A stretch of 5,268 nt of DNA from CAJQQY01 sp964352225 (GTDB lineage Bacteria; Bacteroidota; Bacteroidia; Chitinophagales; Saprospiraceae). Position 1 is the stretch's first letter. Every line of letters starts with the position of its first letter. This document shows positions 1 through 5,268 of this stretch, piece after piece. The position numbers and the translations under genes were made by a program. The notes under the pieces were generated by a model that saw only the letters and a list, made by a program, of their open reading frames with translations, was not told the DNA's origin and did no database searches. The stretch spans positions 1-5,268 of the forward strand of contig CAYGRM010000436.1 in assembly GCA_964352225.1 (NCBI GenBank). Direction: 5' to 3'.

Positions 1-539
1 TTTTAATTCTTGGATGCTTTTTAGTTATTTCATGTTCTAAGAAAAATAAGGTAGTGGTTGCTCCATCACCATCTTATGATATTGAAGAAAATTCTGCCAT
101 CTCAGATGAAAAGGTGATTAAGGAGAAATCGCCATCTACCATTGTTGAACTTCCAAAAGTATATCGAATAGTCACCTTGCAAAAAACAGGTTGCTATGGG
201 CAATGCCCTGACTTTGAATTTATTTTACAATCGAATGGAGAGGCAACTTATATTGGGAAAAAAAATGTCCCTCGCGTTGGAAAATATACCGCTCGAGCTC
301 ATCCAGGATTTATGTTTTATATAAAAAATAAAATAAACGAGGGGGAATTTTTTAAAATGTCGACCATTTATCCAGCCAATAATAAGATTATTGAAGATCT
401 TCCGGATACATATATAATGGTGAGTGATGAGGTTCATCAAATTATTATTAGAAATAATCATGATGCTCCAAGTGAATTAATCGTATTTCAAAACAGAATT
501 GAAAAGATGATTGAAGAGTTAGAATGGAAGAAGAAGTAG
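1..539 (+). CDS. DUF6438-type lipoprotein, 5' end outside the window
   Basis: The reading frame is open to the left edge: in-frame codons from base 3 read LILGCFLVISC followed by SKKNK, a typical end of a lipoprotein signal peptide. The likely lipidated cysteine is encoded at 33-35, at the hydrophobic-to-polar boundary; an earlier Cys at 15-17 (LILGC) is less likely because hydrophobic residues follow it. The GTG at 54 is therefore an internal valine codon and the true start is upstream. A low-complexity spacer of about 40 residues follows, then a domain of about 120 residues that fits DUF6438: YRIVTLQKTGCYGQCPDF with a CxxxC pair (192-206), a SNGEATYIGK strand, and a conserved-looking LPDTY. 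The function of this domain is not known. No acidic residues follow the lipid cysteine, so the K/S-plus-acidic surface-export signal seen in some Bacteroidota is not evident and the protein may face the periplasm. It ends five bases from the convergent neighbour's stop codon. Confidence 0.88.
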   Translation, partial: LILGCFLVISCSKKNKVVVAPSPSYDIEENSAISDEKVIKEKSPSTIVELPKVYRIVTLQKTGCYGQCPDFEFILQSNGEATYIGKKNVPRVGKYTARAHPGFMFYIKNKINEGEFFKMSTIYPANNKIIEDLPDTYIMVSDEVHQIIIRNNHDAPSELIVFQNRIEKMIEELEWKKK

Positions 540-544
540 ATGAG

Positions 545-1159
545 TTAACGTCTTTGGTTCCATAATTTCCAAATCCGTAAAAGTAATGTTACAGCCAAAA
601 GGATTACTAATGGAATATATTCATTAGAGCCACGAAGTACGCTTTTCACATAACTAATTATAAAAATTAACCAAATCCAATATCCTCCTGCGGTGTGCAA
701 AATTTTCCAGCTTTTGTTGGATATTTTTTTTGCAAAAAATGGAAAAGAGGTCAAAAGCATCAACACCAAAAATAAATAGACTAATCCTCCAGCCAACAAA
801 GAAGTCGTTGCTGCTCTTTCAAAAACAGGATGAAAATACATTTGTAACAATACGAGAAATGCTAAATGTACTAAGTGCATTAAGGCAAATGAAATTCCCC
901 AAAATTTTCGATTCATGAAAATCCACCAAGAGAAAGAATTTTTAACCCAAGCATGAAAGGCTGAAGCTCCAAATGCCAGACAAAACAAAATTCCACTCAT
1001 TCTAGCAGTTAGCCTTATCGCAAGTCGATTACTTTCTTCATTAAATCCTAGCGAATAAAAAATACCAAGGAATAAAACAATTGAAAAAAGAGTAATTACT
1101 TTTACAATATCCCATGCCCAGATTCCTCGACTTTCCATATTTTGTTTATTTTTTTTCAT
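545..1159 (-). CDS. Ferric-reductase-like transmembrane protein (MsrQ/YedZ-like, possible haem-binding)
   Basis: A 204-residue, strongly hydrophobic protein with about six membrane helices, near residues 17-39, 53-72, 86-107, 119-140, 155-172 and 181-197. Family-like signatures are RMSG at 53-56 in the second helix, NRKFWGISFALMHLVHL at 83-99 with His95 and His98 in the third, TSFP at 137-140, and KSWKILHTAGGYW at 149-161 with His155. Histidines on separate helices are what this superfamily uses to hold b-type haem, so an inner-membrane electron-transfer role is inferred. No NAD/FAD reductase domain is fused and no partner such as the MsrP molybdoenzyme is in view, so the substrate is unknown. 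The start at 1159 (MKKNKQNM) gives a lysine-rich cytoplasmic N-terminus; Met8 (codon at 1136-1138) is an alternative start. No Shine-Dalgarno sequence is seen, which is usual for Bacteroidota. The gene is convergent with the lipoprotein gene and divergent from the secreted-protein gene. Confidence 0.85.
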   Translation of the reverse strand: MKKNKQNMESRGIWAWDIVKVITLFSIVLFLGIFYSLGFNEESNRLAIRLTARMSGILFCLAFGASAFHAWVKNSFSWWIFMNRKFWGISFALMHLVHLAFLVLLQMYFHPVFERAATTSLLAGGLVYLFLVLMLLTSFPFFAKKISNKSWKILHTAGGYWIWLIFIISYVKSVLRGSNEYIPLVILLAVTLLLRIWKLWNQRR

Positions 1160-1306
1160 AAAAAAGAATATAAGGTATTGATTATCAGTTGTTTAGTGAT
1201 TTTCTAAAATAAAAATTACTTTCTGCCCAACCTTTAATAAATAATCCTCGTGAAGGTAAGTAACAAGGATAATTTCAATCAATTTAAAAATTAATCAACA
1301 AAGAAC
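1160..1306. promoter_or_regulatory. Divergent intergenic region, expected to hold two promoters
   Basis: These 147 bases separate the two divergent start codons, so promoters for both genes should lie here. I looked on both strands for the Bacteroidota -7 element TAnnTTTG and found no convincing match; TACTTTCT and TAATTTCA (near 1270) are only partial. A copy of a repeated 13-mer (1178-1190) lies close to the minus-strand start. A weak hairpin, AATAATCCT (1240-1248) against AGGATAATT (1266-1274) with one mismatch and a 17-base loop, would fall in the leader of the plus-strand gene if transcription starts upstream of it. The region has no open frame of interest. Confidence 0.4.
1178..1190 (+). 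repeat. 13-base repeat TTGATTATCAGTT, copy 1
   Basis: The same 13 bases occur exactly at 4085-4097, also between genes. Both contain the near-palindrome TGAT-T-ATCA, and both are followed within a few bases by TTTA. Here the copy lies 19 bp upstream of the minus-strand membrane-protein start codon. It could be a regulator-binding half-site pair or part of a dispersed intergenic motif; in AT-rich DNA chance remains possible. Confidence 0.45.
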
Positions 1307-3385
1307 ATGAAAAAAATAATTTTTACGATCACTCTTATTTTAGGATATCTTTCCGCACAGGCAAATTTTGATAATTATGGCCCAGATTCACTTTGCGCCG
1401 TTACTATTGATACCATTCAAAATGGAGCTTGCCTGCAAGCTAATCCAACAGGAACTGCTCCCTTTACGTATGAGTGGAGTGATAGTAGTTTCACTAGTTC
1501 AACGTGTATTACTCCAATTTTTAATACTTATTGCGTTACAGTAACAGATGCAACGGGATGTGTTGCAGTTGCTTGCTCCAATAACAATGTACCAAATTGT
1601 AACGTATGGGTAGATGTAATTCAAGATTCTTTAGGATATACCTTAACTGCAAATTCATCAGGTACTCCAGGATATACTTATGCATGGAGCAATAGTAATT
1701 TAAATACTCAATCCATAAGTATAACTGTTTCAGGAACATTTTGTGTAACGGTAACTGATGCCGATGGGTGTTCAGATTCTGCTTGTGTTACGGTTTTGGT
1801 CAATACCAATAATAATTGCTCGGTAAGTATTTCAGCTGTATTGGGTTCTAATTGCTTAGAGGCAAATCCAACTGGTACAGCGCCTTACACTTATTATTGG
1901 AGCGACGGAAGTACTTCAAATATATTCTGTTCGAATAATGTTCCCACAGATTCTACTTGTGTGACGATAACTGATGCTAATGGTTGTGTTGCTACCGCTT
2001 GCGTAATATTTAATAATGGGCCGGATTGTGATGTTGTAATAAATCAAGATGGAAATTCCATTAGCGCTAATGCTACTTCCAATAATCCTAATCAAATTAT
2101 CAACTATTCTTGGTCAACGGGAGAGACCTCACAAACTATTACACCTCCAGGAGATGGAGATTATTGTGTAACTATTTCGGATGGAAATGGATGTACGGCT
2201 GATGATTGCTATTATTTTTATGCAGACACCTCTGGTACTTGTGAGGTCTCGATTTATTTAGTTGGTTCTGATTTATACTCCTACGCTACTAGTCCAAATT
2301 CTAATCAATTTACCTATGAATGGTCAACTGGAGCAACAACTCCAAACATTGGGCCTGTTTCTTCTGGAACTTATTGCTTGACTGTAACCGATGGAACAGG
2401 ATGTACTGTTTCAACCTGCTATACAATTTTAGTTTCTGATTCGATCGAAGGTTATATTAATCTAGATTCCATTTCGACTGGGGGAGGATGGATTAATAAT
2501 GGTGTAAATAATTTTAAAGTTTACCTGATTGAGCATGATGTGGCAGCTGGAACTTTAACTGCTTTGGATAGTCAAATTGTAACTTCTACACCAAATACTT
2601 GGGGAGCGTATTACTCTTTTTCAGGAGTGGCTGATGGTAATTATTTGGTGAAAGCTGCGATTGAAGTTGGATCAGATCAATATGACAATTATTTACCTAC
2701 GTATTATGTGGATGTTTTATATTGGAATGAGGCAACTAACATTACAGTACCTGGAAATGTTAATGCACTTTATAATATAGATATGGTTTCAGGAACGAAC
2801 CCAGGAGGCTTTGGATTTATTGGTGGGTTGATTAGTGAAGGAGCTAATTTAACTTCAGGACAAGTTGAAACAAGGGGAGAAGGAGATCCGTTAGAAAATG
2901 TAAGTGTATTGTTGTTGACTGAAAATGATGTACCAATTACTCATACCATAACTGATGACCAAGGGATGTTTGAGTTTCCAGATTTAGCTTGGGGGACTTA
3001 CAAAGTAGTGGTTGAAGTGTTAGGGAAAGAACAAGGAATTAAGTTTATCACAATAGGCGCAAATAATCCTAATGGGAATGTAAATTTTGAGGTCAATGAA
3101 TCTTACGTTACGAAAATTGAAGATGTTTTAAACGGAGCATCACTTAAAGTTTTCCCTAATCCAGTTGATGAAAATATGACTATTCAGGTTGAAATTCGTA
3201 AAAATACGAACTTGAATATTTCCGTAATTAACTTGTTAGGAAAAGCAATAATTTCGGATAATCAAGATTTGAACGAAGGAATTCAAACGATGAATATCAA
3301 TTTGGATAATCTTCCTTCTGGGATTTACTTTTTAAATTTGAGCGATGGACAAGAAACTATTTCTCATAAAATTATGAAAAAATAA
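1307..3385 (+). CDS. Secreted repeat protein with SprB-like repeats and T9SS type A sorting domain
   Basis: A 692-residue protein exported by Sec and then probably by the type IX secretion system. Residues 1-19 are a signal peptide, with likely cleavage after AQA (17-19). Residues 30-371 hold five tandem SprB-like units of about 70 residues, each with a W-S core and a variant of CVTVTDANGC. Residues about 380-495 and 500-597 look like two beta-sandwich modules; the first carries VYLIEHDVAAGTLTALD and LPTYYVDVLYWNEA, the second GEGDPLENVSVLLL, DDQGMFEF and LAWGTYKV, like carboxypeptidase-regulatory/SdrD-B-type folds. Similar module pairs recur in Bacteroidota secreted proteins, from memory. 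Residues about 611-692 form the sorting domain (VFPNPVDENM ... LPSGIYFLNL ... HKIMKK), cleaved on export in this family. A cell-surface or released adhesin-like or structural role is inferred; there is no catalytic motif. The start is the only sensible one because it opens the signal peptide. The upstream sequence is A-rich with no clear ribosome binding site. Confidence 0.94.
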   Translation: MKKIIFTITLILGYLSAQANFDNYGPDSLCAVTIDTIQNGACLQANPTGTAPFTYEWSDSSFTSSTCITPIFNTYCVTVTDATGCVAVACSNNNVPNCNVWVDVIQDSLGYTLTANSSGTPGYTYAWSNSNLNTQSISITVSGTFCVTVTDADGCSDSACVTVLVNTNNNCSVSISAVLGSNCLEANPTGTAPYTYYWSDGSTSNIFCSNNVPTDSTCVTITDANGCVATACVIFNNGPDCDVVINQDGNSISANATSNNPNQIINYSWSTGETSQTITPPGDGDYCVTISDGNGCTADDCYYFYADTSGTCEVSIYLVGSDLYSYATSPNSNQFTYEWSTGATTPNIGPVSSGTYCLTVTDGTGCTVSTCYTILVSDSIEGYINLDSISTGGGWINNGVNNFKVYLIEHDVAAGTLTALDSQIVTSTPNTWGAYYSFSGVADGNYLVKAAIEVGSDQYDNYLPTYYVDVLYWNEATNITVPGNVNALYNIDMVSGTNPGGFGFIGGLISEGANLTSGQVETRGEGDPLENVSVLLLTENDVPITHTITDDQGMFEFPDLAWGTYKVVVEVLGKEQGIKFITIGANNPNGNVNFEVNESYVTKIEDVLNGASLKVFPNPVDENMTIQVEIRKNTNLNISVINLLGKAIISDNQDLNEGIQTMNINLDNLPSGIYFLNLSDGQETISHKIMKK
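1394..2419 (+). repeat. Five tandem cysteine-framed SprB-like protein repeats
   Basis: Units begin at residues 30, 98, 171, 241 and 312, a period of 68-73 residues. Every unit starts with a Cys two residues before a Val (CxV) and ends with C-x8-C-x4-C at fixed spacing (76/85/90, 146/155/160, 218/227/232, 287/296/301, 357/366/371). Units 1 and 3 have two extra cysteines (42/67 and 183/208) and share CL-x-ANPTGTAP. At the DNA level, units 1 and 3 differ at many synonymous positions, so the duplication is not recent. Confidence 0.9.
3143..3385 (+). other. T9SS type A C-terminal sorting domain (coding segment)
   Basis: This segment encodes the last 80 residues of the secreted protein and its stop codon. 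The pattern is typical of the family: LKVFPNPVDENMTI, then a hydrophobic strand ending NLLGKAI, then a G-I-Q turn, LPSGIYFLNL and a basic end, HKIMKK. In known T9SS cargo such domains direct passage across the outer membrane and are removed afterwards. It implies that the organism has PorKLMN/Sov-type machinery elsewhere. Confidence 0.9.
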
Positions 3386-3392
3386 ATTGAAT

Positions 3393-3453
3393 GGATTAAG
3401 GATTAATCTAGTGTGTTATAATATTTTACCATCATCTAGATAATCCTTAATCC
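3393..3453. terminator. Long inverted repeat downstream of the secreted-protein gene, probable terminator
   Basis: The left arm GGATTAAGGATTAATCTAG (3393-3411) pairs with CTAGATAATCCTTAATCC (3436-3453). All 18 right-arm bases pair, with one unpaired A at 3405 and a 24-base loop. Each arm is built from a heptamer, GGATTAA or its complement, present nearly twice. The hairpin starts eight bases after the stop codon and is followed by TTAATTT, so it may end transcription of the upstream gene and separate it from the sigma-factor gene. The low GC, long loop and near-symmetry also fit a dispersed palindromic element or a bidirectional structure. The inverted repeat is seen directly; its function is inferred. 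Confidence 0.55.
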
Positions 3454-3499
3454 TTAATTTATAATCAAAATACCTAATTAAAAACCAACCTAATACTCA

Positions 3500-4072
3500 A
3501 TGAAAATTAGCGCTCAATTATTGGCAGATTGCCAACGGGGTGACCGACGTGCTCAATTTCAACTTTACCAAAGTTGTTTTAGCACGTTAATGAGCGTAGG
3601 TATGCGATATAAAAAAGATGAATCAGAATCTGCCGCAGTTGTGAATACAGCATTCTTGAAAATCTTAAAAAACCTAGACAAGTATCAACCTAATGTTCCT
3701 TTCCAAGCATGGATTCGAAGAATTATGATCAACACGGTGATTGATGAGTTTAGAAAAAATAGAAAAGTAAGAGAGCTAATGGAGCATACTGATTTTGAGG
3801 ATTATCATAATCATGATGACTTGGTGACCTTAAATATAGCGGATTTGAATTTTGATGCCGAAGAGTTAGAAGCAATGATCAAACGACTACCTCCCGTGAG
3901 CCAAAAGGTATTTAATCTTTTTGCGATTGATGGATTTAGTCATAAAGAAATAGGAGCGATGTTAGAAATTTCAGATGGAACCTCCAAATGGCATTTGTCA
4001 TTTGCTCGAAAAAAATTAAAAGAATTTATTGAAGCTGCTACGAAGGAGGAGGTGCAAAGAAAAGCACATTGA
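3500..4072 (+). CDS. ECF-type RNA polymerase sigma factor (Das-like)
   Basis: A 190-residue sigma-70 family protein of the usual ECF length, with regions 2 and 4 only. Region 2 spans about residues 8-90: LLADCQRGDRRAQFQLYQ, then AFLKILKNLDKYQPN, then PFQAWIRRIMINTVIDEFRKNRK at 67-89, which is the -10 recognition helix area. An acidic, His-rich linker (about 95-119) leads to region 4 at 120-178: LPPVSQKVFNLFAIDGFSHKEIGAMLEIS followed by the recognition helix DGTSKWHLSFARKKLKEF. The variant TSKW is common in Bacteroidota sigma factors of this kind. It would direct RNA polymerase to a small set of promoters when freed from its anti-sigma. The ATG at 3500 precedes region 2 directly and has no Shine-Dalgarno sequence. 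The gene is followed after 71 bp by a membrane protein that fits its anti-sigma, so the two are probably co-transcribed. It lies 114 bp after the secreted-protein gene, across a hairpin. Confidence 0.96.
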   Translation: MKISAQLLADCQRGDRRAQFQLYQSCFSTLMSVGMRYKKDESESAAVVNTAFLKILKNLDKYQPNVPFQAWIRRIMINTVIDEFRKNRKVRELMEHTDFEDYHNHDDLVTLNIADLNFDAEELEAMIKRLPPVSQKVFNLFAIDGFSHKEIGAMLEISDGTSKWHLSFARKKLKEFIEAATKEEVQRKAH

Positions 4073-4084
4073 TGTTGTAATTAG

Positions 4085-4097
4085 TTGATTATCAGTT
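4085..4097 (+). repeat. 13-base repeat TTGATTATCAGTT, copy 2
   Basis: Exact second copy of the motif at 1178-1190, here in the 71-bp gap between the sigma-factor gene and its partner, 12 bp after the sigma stop codon. It contains the near-palindrome TGATTATCA. It could mark an internal promoter or operator for the downstream gene, or be part of a dispersed motif. Confidence 0.45.
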
Positions 4098-4143
4098 TTT
4101 TATGATGTAAAAATCGAAGTAAGAATTTTTTAAAAGTTAAGAT

Positions 4144-5268
4144 ATGGAAAATAATTTCGACAAATTTTTTAAGAACAAGCTCGAACATAGAGAGTTTGAG
4201 ATGAAACCCGAATACTGGGAAGGGGCTGAGGCGTTGATTGATGCGGATGCAAGAGGTCGTAATTGGCGAAGGTTTTTCTTATGGTTTGGTTTGGTTATGA
4301 TTACGAGTTTAGCAATATTTTTTGTTTGGAAAAATGATAATTCTAATGATTTAGTAGGAAAAGAAAAAACATCAAATACAACTCTTGATCACTCATTAAC
4401 CAAGGAGTTAAAAGAGGTTGTAAATAGTAATAAAACACTTGAAGATGATTTAATGATTACGGATAATGGTCAAGGACAATTTTCTGAAAATGAAGATTCA
4501 AGTAACGATGTAAATGTATTGTTGGAAAACACCCAAACAATAAAAAATAATCAAAATAAAATACCACTTCAGTCTAAAATAGAAACGACTAATACCACTT
4601 CACCTAACTTAAATCAACCTAACTTTTTGAATACAATTCCTTCTTCGGAAGGAAGAAAAAGTAGTAACAAAAATTTGAACACCGAAGGATTGCCAAATAA
4701 TAACAATACTTCTACAAAAAATACAACTAGTGGTGATCTTCCAATTATTACCTTGGATGATTCTAAATCCAATAAGAATAAAGTCCCTTTTATTGAAGAA
4801 GTTACTTCTTTCCAGAAAGATGAATTTTCACAAAAAGAAAAAGAAGCTACTGTTCAACCAATTGCTTCTAACTCAACGATTTTACTTCCTTTTTTAGAAA
4901 TGTTTTTGGCTAATAATAAAAAGGTAGAAGAGATAGATTTAAACTCAGTTTGGACTTATAATCTACCTAGAAATAAATTCACCTTTGGCGGCTTTGGAGG
5001 TGCAGTTGGATATCCTTTAGTAGAAAATAGTTCTGAAACACCATTTATTGGTTTTAAAGCTGGTTTCATATTTGAACGAAATTTTCAGATGGGAAAAGCA
5101 AATATGGCTCTAGGAACAGAATTAACTTACCATTATCGAAGTGGAAATTTTGTGGCAACCAAACAGAACGAGGTCGCTAGATACAGTTTTGGAAGAAGCG
5201 TTGCGCAAGCTAACTTAACTCCTGAGAATTTACATTATTTAGAAATCCCTCTTTATTTAAAATATCAA
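4144..5268 (+). CDS. Putative dual-membrane-spanning anti-sigma factor (Dma-like) with outer-membrane beta-barrel, 3' end outside the window
   Basis: ATG at 4144 opens a frame that runs to the right edge without a stop (375 residues seen). Residues 1-43 form a charged segment (FDKFFKNKLEHREFEMKPEYW, then RGRNWRR) expected in the cytoplasm. Residues 44-62 (FFLWFGLVMITSLAIFFVW) are a single membrane helix. Residues 63 to about 275 are a polar linker rich in Asn, Ser, Thr, Lys and Glu. From about 277 there are amphipathic strands: KFTFGGFGGAVGYP, FIGFKAGFIFERNF, ANMALGTELTYHYRSGNF and HYLEIPLYLKYQ; the last is typical of porin-like OMP_b-brl barrels. No cysteine occurs in the visible part. This inner-membrane anchor plus outer-membrane barrel next to an ECF sigma gene matches the Dma anti-sigma family described in Bacteroides thetaiotaomicron, where the N-terminus is proposed to bind the sigma factor. 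That binding is inferred here; no classic zinc anti-sigma motif is present. The rest of the barrel lies beyond 5268. Confidence 0.85.
   Translation, partial: MENNFDKFFKNKLEHREFEMKPEYWEGAEALIDADARGRNWRRFFLWFGLVMITSLAIFFVWKNDNSNDLVGKEKTSNTTLDHSLTKELKEVVNSNKTLEDDLMITDNGQGQFSENEDSSNDVNVLLENTQTIKNNQNKIPLQSKIETTNTTSPNLNQPNFLNTIPSSEGRKSSNKNLNTEGLPNNNNTSTKNTTSGDLPIITLDDSKSNKNKVPFIEEVTSFQKDEFSQKEKEATVQPIASNSTILLPFLEMFLANNKKVEEIDLNSVWTYNLPRNKFTFGGFGGAVGYPLVENSSETPFIGFKAGFIFERNFQMGKANMALGTELTYHYRSGNFVATKQNEVARYSFGRSVAQANLTPENLHYLEIPLYLKYQ

Noticed and set aside
225..461. Minus-strand open frame of 78 codons
   Set aside because: It lies wholly inside the DUF6438 lipoprotein gene on the opposite strand; its product is compositionally poor with no recognisable motif.
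730..918. Plus-strand open frame of 62 codons
   Set aside because: It is antisense to the six-helix membrane protein, whose membrane-segment and motif pattern is clear; the product shows no domain.
1160..1306. Bacteroidota TAnnTTTG promoter elements
   Set aside because: Only partial matches (TACTTTCT, TAATTTCA) were found, without a suitably spaced -33 element, so no specific promoter is called.
1536..1739. Minus-strand open frame of 67 codons
   Set aside because: It is antisense to the SprB-like repeats, where the plus frame has regular repeats and cysteine spacing; the frame arises from AT-rich repeat codons.
3393..3453. Inverted repeat as an insertion-sequence end or CRISPR unit
   Set aside because: There is no transposase, no flanking target duplication and no regular repeat-spacer series; one hairpin near a stop codon fits a terminator or dispersed palindrome better.
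4144..4400. Classic zinc-binding (HxxxCxxC) anti-sigma or FecR-type anti-sigma domain
   Set aside because: No cysteine is present in the visible protein and no FecR-like domain follows the helix; the architecture fits the Dma type instead.

Overview
The window is AT-rich chromosomal DNA that looks like Bacteroidota, possibly a Saprospiraceae- or Flavobacteriales-type organism. Three features support this: a secreted protein with a type IX secretion (T9SS) C-terminal sorting domain and SprB-like repeats, an ECF sigma factor paired with an anti-sigma protein that ends in an outer-membrane beta-barrel, and start codons with no clear Shine-Dalgarno sequence. The genus cannot be named from this sequence.

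Layout, left to right. (1) The 3' part of a lipoprotein gene with a DUF6438-type domain (to 539, + strand); its start lies left of the window. (2) Five bases on, in convergent orientation, a six-helix membrane protein resembling the ferric-reductase-like/MsrQ haem-binding family (545-1159, - strand). (3) A 147-bp divergent intergenic region. (4) A 692-residue secreted protein (1307-3385, + strand) with a signal peptide, five cysteine-framed SprB-like repeats, two beta-sandwich-like domains and a T9SS sorting tail. (5) A 114-bp gap with a long near-perfect inverted repeat, probably a terminator or a dispersed palindromic element. (6) An ECF sigma factor (3500-4072, + strand). (7) After 71 bp, a gene running off the right edge (4144 onward, + strand). 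It encodes a short cytoplasmic segment, one transmembrane helix, a linker of about 210 residues with no cysteine, and the first strands of an outer-membrane beta-barrel.

The most interesting part is the sigma factor with its partner. The architecture matches the 'dual membrane-spanning anti-sigma' (Dma) proteins and their associated sigma factors (Das) described in Bacteroides thetaiotaomicron, in which one polypeptide is proposed to link the outer membrane to a cytoplasmic sigma factor. By inference, this pair senses the state of the cell envelope and passes it to transcription. Whether it controls the adjacent T9SS-exported protein cannot be told from the sequence. The other genes look like ordinary cell-envelope genes with no clear operon links between them.
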